Source: Dolosigranulum pigrum ATCC 51524 (lineage in GTDB: Bacteria; Bacillota; Bacilli; Lactobacillales; Carnobacteriaceae_A). From it: a stretch of DNA of 64,000 nucleotides. The translations under genes and the position numbers were made by a program. Below are positions 18,499-27,233 of this stretch, one piece after another. The notes under the pieces are model-generated. The model was not told where the DNA came from. It did no database searches and saw only the letters and a program-made list of their open reading frames with translations. Within the stretch, counting starts at the first letter, position 1, and every line of letters begins with the position of its first letter. The stretch spans positions 1,459,527 through 1,523,526 of the forward strand of contig NZ_JH601103.1 in NCBI RefSeq assembly GCF_000245815.1, in the 5' to 3' direction.

Positions 18499-19486
18499 AA
18501 CTCAATCGCATCCTTTCTCTAATTAATTCTGTATCAATATTGTTTTCTTTTCCAGATAAAATCAATCGCAAGTTCATTACTTCCGTCTCCTTCGCATATA
18601 AGAATGCTAATACCGGAAGTGGTCCAAATGTCATTAACCGTGCTTTTTTCATTTCGGTCATATAAGCATTATCGAAAGCACGATCAAGCACAACGGATAT
18701 ATGCTCATCTTCCAGATCTAATGCTTCAACGATGGCTTTATATCGACTTCTTTTAATAAAATCAATTAAGCCATCAATACCACTATCAGCTTGGCGGATT
18801 AAGTCTTCTTTGTTGAAAGATCCCGCATCTGACAAAATGGTTGAGAGGAAATTCCGTCCTCTATTTTGTCTCTTAGCTCTGATAAGTGTAGAGATATTGT
18901 AGAAATCGATTTTTTTCGTCACAAGTTCTACAATCTCTTGTTCACCTGTCTGTTCGGCTAACTGCTTCAAGTGATTGAAATAACAACGATCTAGCAAAAT
19001 ATCAATGGACTGCGGATTGTCATATTCATCTAACTCTCGACGCATCTCAATAATGCTGTCCAAATACATCTGAGGTAAAACGGTAGATTTCCCCGTTTTA
19101 ACTGCTTTGCGCAACTCACTAATGTCGTAGCGACCAATTGGAATATAAAGATGACTGAGATCATCATCCAAATAGTCTTCCTTGAACAACACTTTCAAGT
19201 TATGGTATGCATAGCGCAATGCCATAACTTCAATCACATCAGCATCTGGAGCAGCTTCAAAGGCTGTTTTGAAAGCTTCTTCTAATTCCTTCATAAACAT
19301 CTCATCGTAATTTTTGGATGCTTGAATCTCATCCACATCATTACGATAAGTCGTCTCGCGCAAGACACTCATAGCATCGGTGTATGAATCAGCACCGATC
19401 ATCCGCTCTAAATGATTCTTAGAAAGGAGATTATTTTCTTTTGACCGAATAGTTGTATTCAGTGGTCCATAAATTGTATCGTTCAA
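18488..19486 (-). CDS. ntpC: V-type ATPase subunit C/d (NtpC)
   Basis: 332 aa all-helical subunit that couples the DF shaft to the membrane c-ring. Length and the N-terminal I-Y-G-P-L-N-T-T-I-R-S-K-E pattern match NtpC. It starts at TTG 19486 with GGAGGAGAT upstream and overlaps ntpG at its end. Confidence 0.93.
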   Translation of the reverse strand: MNDTIYGPLNTTIRSKENNLLSKNHLERMIGADSYTDAMSVLRETTYRNDVDEIQASKNYDEMFMKELEEAFKTAFEAAPDADVIEVMALRYAYHNLKVLFKEDYLDDDLSHLYIPIGRYDISELRKAVKTGKSTVLPQMYLDSIIEMRRELDEYDNPQSIDILLDRCYFNHLKQLAEQTGEQEIVELVTKKIDFYNISTLIRAKRQNRGRNFLSTILSDAGSFNKEDLIRQADSGIDGLIDFIKRSRYKAIVEALDLEDEHISVVLDRAFDNAYMTEMKKARLMTFGPLPVLAFLYAKETEVMNLRLILSGKENNIDTELIRERMRLSYGQ

Positions 19487-19504
19487 ACCTATCTCCTCCT
19501 TTAA

Positions 19505-20083
19505 TTAAAATAACTTCTGGTTAATTTCAGCAATATACTGACTACGATGAGCTTCCAATAGTTCACTGAATAAGAAATTGTACTCAATTCCTTTTTGCTC
19601 TAAGACAAATCCAGCCTCATTAGCAATTGTTTCATCGGACACAGTCAATTCCAAACCAGAGACTGCTTGTTGATCAACCCAATCACTGGTCAACGCATTC
19701 TGACTATGTTCACCTAGCGTCAACGTCATCTGGCCTGCTCCTTCAAACTGTGGCAATGTCTGTTCAGCAAACTGCTTAACAACATCATCACTCGTCTCAT
19801 TCATTTTCGTTTGTGCCTCATCTAAGATGCGTTTAATGTAGTCTTGTTTGAGACTAAGAATCTCATTACGCTCTTCAATTTTAATTGAATTTTGTTGAAT
19901 ATCTTTTTCTCGTTCAATCTTTTCTAGCGCTGCTTTTTTGTCGGCTTCGAATTGCTCAGCCGCCTCTTCTTCAAAAGTTGCCACTTCATCAGCAACTTCT
20001 TGTTCAGCTTGATCAATTTCTTCCTGCAAGCTCGCTTTTTTCTCTTCTAATACTTTTGATGTTAAGTTATTCAAATCAGTCAC
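19505..20083 (-). CDS. ntpE: V-type ATPase subunit E (peripheral stalk)
   Basis: 192 aa. The N-terminal ~110 residues are a Glu/Lys/Gln-rich coiled coil and the C-terminal ~80 residues are the globular part that binds the A3B3 head, as in NtpE. With NtpF it forms the peripheral stator. GTG start at 20083 with GGAGGGTT. Confidence 0.92.
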   Translation of the reverse strand: MTDLNNLTSKVLEEKKASLQEEIDQAEQEVADEVATFEEEAAEQFEADKKAALEKIEREKDIQQNSIKIEERNEILSLKQDYIKRILDEAQTKMNETSDDVVKQFAEQTLPQFEGAGQMTLTLGEHSQNALTSDWVDQQAVSGLELTVSDETIANEAGFVLEQKGIEYNFLFSELLEAHRSQYIAEINQKLF

Positions 20084-20119
20084 TATAACCCTCCTTTATG
20101 ATTATATATTGTCTAATAT

Positions 20120-20599
20120 TTAAGCAAATATAATCATGAATAAGGCAATAAGGAAACCTAAGATCGCGTAAGTTTCAACCATAGCTGAGAAAATAACGGT
20201 TTGTGTATTCACTTCTTCGCGTTGGGCAATGGTTTGGATACCACTAACCGATACTTTCCCTTGAGCTGATCCAGAAGTAAGACCGGCAATACCAACAGTT
20301 AAACCAGACATTAAGTAGTACCAACCCATGCTTGGATCCATTCCTGATTCAATGTTTAGTAGAATGAAGAACCCAACAACGAATCCGTAAATCCCCTGTG
20401 TTGAAGGTAACGCCTGTAAAATCAATGCTTTCGCGAATAATTCTGGCTTGTCTTTCAATAATGCTGAAGCTGCTTCACCAGCTACCCCAACACCTCTAGC
20501 TGATCCTGTTCCTGAAAGAACAACAGCTAGTGCAATCCCTAAACCAGCCATGACCATTCCTGTATTTTCACCAAATAATTCTAAGATACTGAAATCCAT
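20120..20599 (-). CDS. ntpK: V-type ATPase c-ring subunit K, Na+-type
   Basis: 159 aa, four membrane helices, a duplicated c-subunit as in E. hirae NtpK. Every residue I know to ligate Na+ in the E. hirae rotor has a counterpart: the LPSTQ motif (L64, T67, Q68), Q113 in SAQGK and E142-T143 in MVETYAILGF. Na+ specificity is inferred from these residues; transport was not measured. The gene follows ntpI by 28 nt. Confidence 0.95.
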   Translation of the reverse strand: MDFSILELFGENTGMVMAGLGIALAVVLSGTGSARGVGVAGEAASALLKDKPELFAKALILQALPSTQGIYGFVVGFFILLNIESGMDPSMGWYYLMSGLTVGIAGLTSGSAQGKVSVSGIQTIAQREEVNTQTVIFSAMVETYAILGFLIALFMIIFA

Positions 20600-20627
20600 T
20601 TGAAATTCCTCCTGATTTTTTGTTTTT

Positions 20628-22574
20628 TTATTGTTTTAACCAAATGTGTTTCTCAAGTGTTTTAAGCGGCTTAAACGGTCGACCTCCACCTTCGTAGAAC
20701 TTACCGAACATCTCTACGTAGTGCAATCTCAGAGAGTGTACATACGCCCCCAAGAATGCAATAAAGATGTTCAAGAAGTGTAAAGCAACAAATAATAAGA
20801 TCCCTAACGTAAAGCGGAAGACTGGCGGCAGGTAACTAATAAGTAAGTTAAATGCCATACCGATATTTGCACTGGCCACACCTAAAGCCATAATTCGTGA
20901 ATAACTGACAATATCTCCGGTAATACTTGAGACATCTGTTAATGAGAATAATCCCATACCTAAACCACCAAAGATACTTGATTGATTGATCATAGATGCA
21001 ATGATAATCCCAACTGCATTAACTGCAATTAAACCAATACCAATTGTTTCAACAACTGGTGGAACATCTAGTGTGATGCCCGCTGCATATACCATCGCTC
21101 CAATGATGATCAGCGACCATGCATGATCATTGATGTATGCTTCTAAGTGGTTGCCATTCTTATGCTTCAAATAAGCTCCAAGTTGGAACCCTAATATAAC
21201 ATGCAACACACCGAGCACGATAGAGATGACAAGCAATGGAATGATATCATCTTGCAATGATAACAATCGGAAAGGTAAATCCATTCCGAAGAAACTACCG
21301 AATATCAACCCGAAAATAATGGTCGATACTGAATTGTACATAAAGAATCTTAAATTCTGTTCAGCAGCTCGCCCTAATTCGAAGAACTTCAATCCAACGA
21401 AGGTTCCTAAGAACAAGACAATCCCATATCCGGCATCGGCACTCATCATCCCGAAGAAGATAAAGAAGAAAGGCGCAATCCAAGCTGTCGGATCAAGCTC
21501 ACCATACTTAGGAAAACTAAACATCTCTACCAACAATGCGAATGGTTTTAATAATGCATTGTGGTTAAGTTTTGTCGGAGTTTTCTCGTAATCTTCTTCT
21601 TTAATTTCTTCCGTTAAGATCGCGATGTCGCCATCTAAACCAGTTGTTAAAGTTGAGGTGATGTCATCAATATCCTCAATATCAGCCCAGCCACTAATCA
21701 TCACAAGTTGCTTGCTATTCACAAGAAGTTCTTTTGCTTTTTCGCGCTCAGATAAGTTATAGTAGTACTCTTCAGCTAACTCAAGTTGGGTTTGTTGCTC
21801 CTTGAATCCTTTGAGTTGATCGATAACTTCTTTCTTTTGCGCGATTAATTCTTTGCGTTTAGCTAAGTTCTTCTCAAGCTCTTGAGCTGGTAAGTCTTCA
21901 TACTCATAACTTAATGCTTGAAAACCATTTTGCGCTAAAATGGACGTTACTTCTTGCGAATTACGCTGAGGATAGACAACGTAGAATCCCGTTGTATCCG
22001 AATTGCGATAAATCTCTTCATAAAATACCTGCTCATAATCAGCCAGTACTTCTTTAAATTGATCGATATACTCGACATTGATCGAGCCAATCTTTACATC
22101 CATTAACTGGAAGTCATTTAACTCACTTGGTAAGTAATCTAAATTCTTCCAGCGACGAAAAAAGTTCTCCTCTTCACGCAAATGACGTTTTTTCTCATCA
22201 ATTTTGTTCAGTGATTCTTCCTTATCACTAATCTCTTGCAAAATTTCTGATATATGCTCTTCGCTGACAGCTTCATCTAACTCAGCCATCGTATATGTCT
22301 GACGCTTTCGTCGCAAGCCTTCGATCAATCCCAGTGAAGGTGTATACTGATCAGTAAACTTCAGCGCATAACGCAAATCATTTAAGTAGTTATCCACTTC
22401 AGCAACAGAATCTTTACTGGATTCAACCGACAAGCCTTCTAAAAGCTCATCTTCCAGCATTTCTGGTAGTGGTGCTACTTCAATATTTTGCATTTTTTGA
22501 ACTGATTTTAGTGCTAGATCTTTATCACGCTGACGCGCTATAAGTGTTAACTTTTTTAGCTTAGCTATTGCCAT
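20628..22574 (-). CDS. ntpI: V-type ATPase subunit I/a (membrane stator)
   Basis: 648 aa. The cytoplasmic N-terminal half (about 1-330) has two coiled-coil arms rich in Glu/Lys/Gln. The C-terminal half has seven to eight membrane helices, with a conserved SYSRIMALGVA helix whose Arg faces the c-ring. It forms the ion half-channels. The start overlaps ntpF by 14 nt; RBS AAGGAGG lies inside ntpF. Confidence 0.95.
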   Translation of the reverse strand: MAIAKLKKLTLIARQRDKDLALKSVQKMQNIEVAPLPEMLEDELLEGLSVESSKDSVAEVDNYLNDLRYALKFTDQYTPSLGLIEGLRRKRQTYTMAELDEAVSEEHISEILQEISDKEESLNKIDEKKRHLREEENFFRRWKNLDYLPSELNDFQLMDVKIGSINVEYIDQFKEVLADYEQVFYEEIYRNSDTTGFYVVYPQRNSQEVTSILAQNGFQALSYEYEDLPAQELEKNLAKRKELIAQKKEVIDQLKGFKEQQTQLELAEEYYYNLSEREKAKELLVNSKQLVMISGWADIEDIDDITSTLTTGLDGDIAILTEEIKEEDYEKTPTKLNHNALLKPFALLVEMFSFPKYGELDPTAWIAPFFFIFFGMMSADAGYGIVLFLGTFVGLKFFELGRAAEQNLRFFMYNSVSTIIFGLIFGSFFGMDLPFRLLSLQDDIIPLLVISIVLGVLHVILGFQLGAYLKHKNGNHLEAYINDHAWSLIIIGAMVYAAGITLDVPPVVETIGIGLIAVNAVGIIIASMINQSSIFGGLGMGLFSLTDVSSITGDIVSYSRIMALGVASANIGMAFNLLISYLPPVFRFTLGILLFVALHFLNIFIAFLGAYVHSLRLHYVEMFGKFYEGGGRPFKPLKTLEKHIWLKQ

Positions 22575-22887
22575 GTGTCTCTAACACCTCCTTAGCTAAC
22601 CACTCTGATAATTCTTCTCGCTGTTTCTCGAAGTTTTGATCAAAACGTTCACGTTCAGCTTCGATGTGTTCCTTTGATGCTTGTTTTTTCTCCCTCAGAA
22701 AAGCCTCCATCTCCTCGCGGCGTTCATTTTTGAACGCTTCAAGTTGCTGGTGGTAGTCTTCCTTAATCGCTTCAATCTGATCTTTTTTATCTGATTGAAG
22801 TTGCTCTTTCTTTTCTTTCGTTTCTTGCACCAACTGATTAGCACGCTCTTCCACATCTTTAATATGTTTAATCACATCTTGACTCAA
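22561..22887 (-). CDS. ntpF: V-type ATPase subunit G-like peripheral stalk protein (NtpF)
   Basis: 108 aa, almost entirely coiled coil (Glu/Lys/Gln rich), the size and position of NtpF, first gene of the E. hirae ntp operon. I place the start at TTG 22887, which has the strong AAAGGGGG 7-8 nt upstream. An upstream in-frame start near 22926 would read through that RBS. It pairs with NtpE in the peripheral stalk. The leader from the predicted transcription start to the TTG is about 118 nt. Confidence 0.85.
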   Translation of the reverse strand: MSQDVIKHIKDVEERANQLVQETKEKKEQLQSDKKDQIEAIKEDYHQQLEAFKNERREEMEAFLREKKQASKEHIEAERERFDQNFEKQREELSEWLAKEVLETHGNS

Positions 22888-23012
22888 AACTATTCCCCCT
22901 TTCAAAAAAGGGCACACTGCAAACAAGACGCCCCCTCACCCAAAAAGGCCACATCTTGAAAGCAATACGCCCAACCGATTAATGTAGTATTCAATTGTCG
23001 TGCACGTCTATA

Positions 23013-23040
23013 ATTATAACACAATGAATTCAAAAATCAA
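23013..23040 (-). promoter_or_regulatory. Promoter of the ntp V-ATPase operon
   Basis: Minus strand TTGATT (23035-23040) and a perfect TATAAT (23013-23018) with a 16-nt spacer. It gives an untranslated leader of about 118 nt before ntpF. It is divergent from the SOS-type promoter at 23091, with about 50 nt between the two -35 boxes. Confidence 0.6.
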
Positions 23041-23090
23041 TTATATACGAACGAGTCAGCCAATATTTTTTTACAATTATGATTTTTTAG

Positions 23091-23119
23091 TTGACAAGCG
23101 AATATTTGTTCGGTATGAT
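23091..23119 (+). promoter_or_regulatory. Sigma-A promoter of the YolD-like gene
   Basis: Perfect TTGACA (23091-23096), 17-nt spacer, TATGAT (23114-23119). The first SOS box fills most of the spacer, so LexA binding would directly block RNA polymerase. Confidence 0.8.
23099..23112 (+). promoter_or_regulatory. SOS (LexA/DinR) box 1
   Basis: CGAATATTTGTTCG fits the Firmicutes consensus CGAAC-N4-GTTCG with one change (T for C at position 5). It is located between -35 and -10 of the promoter. Confidence 0.8.
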
Positions 23120-23126
23120 AATTATA

Positions 23127-23140
23127 CAAACAAATGTTCG
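23127..23140 (+). promoter_or_regulatory. SOS (LexA/DinR) box 2
   Basis: CAAACAAATGTTCG fits CGAAC-N4-GTTCG with one change (A for G at position 2). It lies just downstream of the -10, 28 nt centre to centre from box 1, close to the same face of the helix. Confidence 0.75.
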
Positions 23141-23152
23141 GGAGTGAAAACT

Positions 23153-23539
23153 ATGCAATTACCTATTGAAATGATTCATCCAACAGCTATGAGCCCTCTT
23201 AAAAAATTCAGTCAAACATGCTTAGCGTATATCTGGATATTCTGGCGAAAAATACAAGCTATTAGCAATACAGCTAATGACTTTGAACGATTTCGTATTC
23301 AACCCCAAATGCCACGACAACAAATTTCTCATTGTGTCAAAAAAGCCATTAGACTGAAACAACCAATTATTATTCAAGTTAACGAATTAGATGATGTCGT
23401 TAGCGAAATTATTGGTTATCCCTATATTTCACCTGATTCATCGCATCTCATATTAAAAAGCTTTAACCAACAGACATCATACGTGATTAAAGGATCTTCT
23501 ATTCGACATATTCAACAACTTTACCAAGATATCATGTAA
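23153..23539 (+). CDS. Small YolD-like protein under SOS control
   Basis: 128 aa starting at ATG 23153 behind GGGAGTG. An open frame extends upstream to 23000 but crosses the promoter, so it is not used. The N-terminal ~45 residues are unfamiliar. Residues about 50-125 follow the YolD-like pattern: a helix (I-S-H-C-V-K-K-A-I), K-Q-P-I-I-I-Q-V, a D-V-V-S-E-I-I-G strand, S-P-D-S-S-H-L-I-L-K, and a closing I-K-G-S-S-I-R-H-I. YolD proteins usually accompany Y-family polymerases of the UvrX/DinB type; no polymerase gene adjoins here. The two SOS boxes independently support a damage-response role. Function beyond that is not known to me. Confidence 0.6.
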   Translation: MQLPIEMIHPTAMSPLKKFSQTCLAYIWIFWRKIQAISNTANDFERFRIQPQMPRQQISHCVKKAIRLKQPIIIQVNELDDVVSEIIGYPYISPDSSHLILKSFNQQTSYVIKGSSIRHIQQLYQDIM

Positions 23540-23551
23540 CTGTAATAAAAG

Positions 23552-23596
23552 AACCGCACTCGCTTGATTCAACCAAATCAAGTAAGTGCGGTTTTA
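23552..23596. terminator. Bidirectional terminator between the YolD-like gene and opuCD
   Basis: Long stem AACCGCACT..CTTGATT / AATCAAG..AGTGCGGTT with a short loop. T-rich on the plus side (GGTTTTAAC) and on the minus side (TTCTTTTATT). It serves the convergent plus gene and the minus opu operon. Confidence 0.85.
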
Positions 23597-23597
23597 A

Positions 23598-24296
23598 CTA
23601 TTTAGACCCCTTTGCAGAAGGATCAAGTCTTTTTTCTAAGATACCTAGAGTAGCATCTAAGATAATCGCCATCAGTGCGGTCGGAATGGCTCCTGCTAAA
23701 ATAATGGGACCACCATCCGTCGCATTAACCCCTCGTTGGATTAAATCACCCAATCCTCCTGCTCCAATAAAGGTTCCGATAGCAGTAACCCCAATGGCTA
23801 ACACCAGTGCATTACGAATGCCTGCCATAATAACGCTAGAGGCCAAGGGTAATTCAATTTTGAAAATCAATTGCATATTTGTCATTCCCATACCACGTGC
23901 CGCATCGATCAACGTACGATCAACATTGCGCACACCAGCATATGTATTTTTTATAATCGGCAATAATGAATATAAAAATACGGTTAAAATAACGGTTCTT
24001 GCGCCTAATCCAAAAGCTAACATCAGCATGGAAATAGTTGCTAGCGATGGGATCGTCTGCATAATATTAGCCAGCCCAATCACCCAGTTAGCCAGTTTTT
24101 TATGTTTTGCAATATAGAACCCGACTGGAATCGCAATAATAGCCGCGAAGAACACCCCATAAATTGAAATTAAAAAATGAGTTGAAAATTGCTCCCAGAC
24201 ATAGCTCCTATTGAGTGATAAATATTGTATAAACCGCTCAAGTCCATTCATAGCTTCTGCTTGTTCTAATGAATTCAGAAATTCTTCTAACTGCAT
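23598..24296 (-). CDS. opuCD: Osmoprotectant (glycine betaine/carnitine/choline) ABC transporter permease
   Basis: 232 aa with five to six membrane helices and the binding-protein-dependent permease loop (DAARGMGM..LIFKIELPLA). It is the last gene of a four-gene opuC-type set and its ATG overlaps the stop of opuCC (TAATG). The transported osmolyte cannot be read from the permease; assignment to OpuC rather than OpuB rests on gene order and CBS domains in the ATPase. Confidence 0.88.
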   Translation of the reverse strand: MQLEEFLNSLEQAEAMNGLERFIQYLSLNRSYVWEQFSTHFLISIYGVFFAAIIAIPVGFYIAKHKKLANWVIGLANIMQTIPSLATISMLMLAFGLGARTVILTVFLYSLLPIIKNTYAGVRNVDRTLIDAARGMGMTNMQLIFKIELPLASSVIMAGIRNALVLAIGVTAIGTFIGAGGLGDLIQRGVNATDGGPIILAGAIPTALMAIILDATLGILEKRLDPSAKGSK

Positions 24297-25252
24297 TATA
24301 CTTGTCCCCCCTTGCCTACTGGTTCTACATATGGTTCTTTCTCTTCAAAATAATTATTCTCCTTTAAAAACTCTTCGGCCACTCGTGTTGGTTCGACCAT
24401 TAAGTCATCCGCAATATAATTCATTCGCTGCATTACCTCGACATTAATCGTACCCTGGAGTTTTAATAAAATATTTTCTAATTCAGGATAGGTTGCCAAA
24501 ATATCATAAGTCGGCACCGGACTTGCATCATACGGCGGGAAGAAGTTCAAGTCATCTTCTAACACTACTAAATCATAACTAGAAATTCGCCCATCCGTTG
24601 AATAACCTAAGACAATATCCATCTCTCCTGATTCTACCGCATCATAAACTAAGCCAATCTGCATGGGATAGACCGTGCCAAATTCAAAGCCATATTCACT
24701 AACAAAGCCCTCATAGCCATCCCCTTTGCGTGATAACCATGTTGTATCAACACCCGCGACCAGTTCATCAGCATAATCTGCTACATCAGATATTTTCTCG
24801 AATCCATATTCATCCGCAATCTCTTGAGTCACCATGAAGGCATACGTATTCGCAAAACCATAACTCGGCAACCACTTCATATCGAATTCTTCACGAAATC
24901 CTTCTCTAACTAACTCCAATGCCTTATCTGGATCGCTCTCTGGTTCTCGTCCCAGCTCACCAGTCAAAGCTGTCCCTGTATAGAACGCTCCTGCAATATT
25001 GGCATCATCCGACATGATTGCCTGATGCATCATCGGTGCTGAGCCCATATTGGTAATCTGATCCACCTCAGTATCGATATAATGTTCAATCATTTGGGCG
25101 ACCACATGAGCCATAATTTGTGATTCAGTGGTTACTTGACTAACTAACACAATTTGTTCATCATCGGATTCAGAACTTCCCAAGCCGGGCAATGAACAAG
25201 CACTTAGAATAAAGATTATACTTATTAGCGCCATATACTTTATTTTTCTCAT
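24296..25252 (-). CDS. opuCC: Osmoprotectant ABC transporter substrate-binding lipoprotein
   Basis: 318 aa from ATG 25252 (GGGAGA 6 nt upstream; the TTG at 25258 is too close to the RBS). The signal peptide ends in the lipobox LSAC, followed by an OpuAC-type fold with WLPSYGFANTYAF and VLGYSTDGRISSYDLVVLEDD. It should capture quaternary ammonium compounds on the outer face of the membrane. Confidence 0.88.
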   Translation of the reverse strand: MRKIKYMALISIIFILSACSLPGLGSSESDDEQIVLVSQVTTESQIMAHVVAQMIEHYIDTEVDQITNMGSAPMMHQAIMSDDANIAGAFYTGTALTGELGREPESDPDKALELVREGFREEFDMKWLPSYGFANTYAFMVTQEIADEYGFEKISDVADYADELVAGVDTTWLSRKGDGYEGFVSEYGFEFGTVYPMQIGLVYDAVESGEMDIVLGYSTDGRISSYDLVVLEDDLNFFPPYDASPVPTYDILATYPELENILLKLQGTINVEVMQRMNYIADDLMVEPTRVAEEFLKENNYFEEKEPYVEPVGKGGQV

Positions 25253-25266
25253 TAGCAATCTCCCTT

Positions 25267-25917
25267 CTATTTCCCTGATTCTCGTAAGTTTATTGGCGTC
25301 AATTTTTGTTCTAAGCGACTTAATAAAAAATCGGCTAATAATGCAATAACCGTTACCGGAATCGTTCCGCCAATAATTAGTTCCGGAATATAAAGGTTCA
25401 ACCCATTAAAAATAAAATCACCTAACCCGCCAGCACCAATGAAAGAAGCTAATGTGGTCCAGGCAATGACATAGGTGGTCGAAAGGCGAAAACCCGCCAT
25501 AATAATCGGTGCCGCCTGAGGTAATTCAACTTTTTGTAATAATTGTATCGTCGTCATCCCCATCCCCTTAGCTGCATCGACCATCCCTTCATCAACTGAT
25601 TGAATACCTGCATACGTATTGCGCATAATAGGCATCAATGAGTAAATAAAAAGGGCCATGATTGCAGGGACCTGCCCTACTCCAATCAAAGGAATCATCA
25701 AGGTTAACAACGCAAGCGATGGTAATGACTGTAAGATGGATACGAAACTAATCACTAAATCCGCTACCCTATCATTAATTCGTGTTAACCAAATCCCAAT
25801 CGGTACAGCAAATAGAACGCCTAATGATACTGAAATCGCTGAAATATATAAATGTTCCCAAATTAATCGAACTAAATTTTCGCCATTTTCAGCAAAAAAG
25901 TGTGTAAAGGTTGACAT
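25267..25917 (-). CDS. opuCB: Osmoprotectant ABC transporter permease
   Basis: 216 aa, five to six membrane helices, permease loop DAAKGMGM..LLQKVELPQAAP. It is paralogous to opuCD and pairs with it to form the membrane channel. It is preceded by AAAGGACTG and separated from opuCA by 14 nt. Confidence 0.88.
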   Translation of the reverse strand: MSTFTHFFAENGENLVRLIWEHLYISAISVSLGVLFAVPIGIWLTRINDRVADLVISFVSILQSLPSLALLTLMIPLIGVGQVPAIMALFIYSLMPIMRNTYAGIQSVDEGMVDAAKGMGMTTIQLLQKVELPQAAPIIMAGFRLSTTYVIAWTTLASFIGAGGLGDFIFNGLNLYIPELIIGGTIPVTVIALLADFLLSRLEQKLTPINLRESGK

Positions 25918-25931
25918 ATACTCAGTCCTTT

Positions 25932-27113
25932 CTAGTTATCTGCTTGAATCGCTTGAACGTCATAATCTTCCACTGCCGTATCATCTGTTGCAACATCATC
26001 CATGTCCCAGACACTACTATAGAATAAGTTGACCATCGAAGAACGAGTCAATATGCCTTGCAATTCATATGAATCACCCAAAATAGCGACGAACTTCATA
26101 TTACGCTTAAAGAACATCTCCGTAATGGTATGTAAATGTGTTTCAGGCTTCATGTAAAAGCTAGGTCGACGCATCACATCGTCAACAAGTTTTTCTTTAT
26201 CGGTTGATTTAATTTTCATCAAGTCAACTACACCGTGTAAGATATTGTCCTCATTAACAATCAATAGCGAATCAAGCTTATGGTGCTTCATAACACGGAC
26301 AGCTTCTTGAAGTGGTGTTCCCAACTGTACTGTAATTGGGTTCAGATCCATTACATCTTTTACTTGCGTCTGATCTGTTGTTTCTTTTAAGCGATCTTCC
26401 CCAATAAATTCGCGTACAAAATCATTGGCTGGACTAGCAATAATATTTTCCGGTGTATCGTATTGAACAAGTTTACCATCCGTCATAATAGCAATACGGT
26501 CCGCTAAATCCAATGCTTCATCCATGTCATGGGTAACGAAGACAACGGTACGCCCCATTTCTTTTTGTAACTCGATTACCATTTCTTGTAATGCTTCTCG
26601 CGTAATAGGATCCAAAGCGCCAAATGGTTCATCCATTAAAATAATCTCTTGACCCGCTGCGAGCGCACGAATGACTCCTATTCGTTGTTGTTGTCCACCT
26701 GATAGCTCTGAAGGATAACGGTCCATATATTGATCAGGATCCATATCAACCTGCTCTAACAACTTGCGTGCTGTTGCTTCCATCTTATCCTCATCCCAAT
26801 TCAACAATTTAGGTACCATAATAATATTCTCGTATACTGTCATATGTGGCATCAAGCCTGTCTGTTGAATAACGTAACCAATACTTCGTCGTAAATCAAC
26901 TGGATTTTTTTCCATAATATTTTCACCATCAATGAGAATTTCACCGCTTGATGGTTCCACCATTCGATTAATCATCCGCATACTGGTTGTTTTTCCACTG
27001 CCAGAGGTCCCGATGAAGACCACTAATTCACCTTTATTAATAGTTAGTGATACATCACTGACTGCTTCCGTTCCATCCCCATATACTTTCGATACATACT
27101 TATATTCAATCAT
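25932..27113 (-). CDS. opuCA: Osmoprotectant ABC transporter ATPase with tandem CBS domains
   Basis: 393 aa. The ABC ATPase domain (about 1-245) has Walker A GTSGSGKTTSMR, signature LSGGQQQRIGV and Walker B IILMDEPFGALD. Two CBS modules follow (about 255-370); in OpuA-type transporters these sense ionic strength. First gene of the opuCABCD unit, ATG 27113 with AAGGAG. The gene is preceded by a terminator-like hairpin in its own leader. Confidence 0.92.
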   Translation of the reverse strand: MIEYKYVSKVYGDGTEAVSDVSLTINKGELVVFIGTSGSGKTTSMRMINRMVEPSSGEILIDGENIMEKNPVDLRRSIGYVIQQTGLMPHMTVYENIIMVPKLLNWDEDKMEATARKLLEQVDMDPDQYMDRYPSELSGGQQQRIGVIRALAAGQEIILMDEPFGALDPITREALQEMVIELQKEMGRTVVFVTHDMDEALDLADRIAIMTDGKLVQYDTPENIIASPANDFVREFIGEDRLKETTDQTQVKDVMDLNPITVQLGTPLQEAVRVMKHHKLDSLLIVNEDNILHGVVDLMKIKSTDKEKLVDDVMRRPSFYMKPETHLHTITEMFFKRNMKFVAILGDSYELQGILTRSSMVNLFYSSVWDMDDVATDDTAVEDYDVQAIQADN

Positions 27114-27139
27114 ATATTTCTACTCCTTCACCTTATTCA

Positions 27140-27175
27140 GACATAAAAAAACTGCTAGCAGTGGGCTAAACTGTG
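27140..27175 (-). promoter_or_regulatory. Terminator-like hairpin in the opuC leader (possible attenuator)
   Basis: On the minus strand CTGC-A-CAGT pairs with ACTG-CTA-GCAG around a short loop and is followed by seven T, ending about 25-30 nt before the opuCA start. The core also contains the perfect 12-bp palindrome ACTGCTAGCAGT (27151-27162). Confidence 0.45.
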
Positions 27176-27233
27176 CAGCATACTTCGTCATCAGTCGTTA
27201 TTCTTATGTTATTCATCAACAAGTCCACTATCC

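Noticed and set aside
21226..21591. Plus-strand 121-codon frame opposite ntpI
   Set aside because: Shadow of the ntpI codons; Pro/Asn/Ile-rich composition typical of an antisense frame and no RBS.
23000..23152. N-terminal extension of the YolD-like protein to 23000
   Set aside because: The extension spans the promoter and both SOS boxes; the ATG at 23153 has the RBS.
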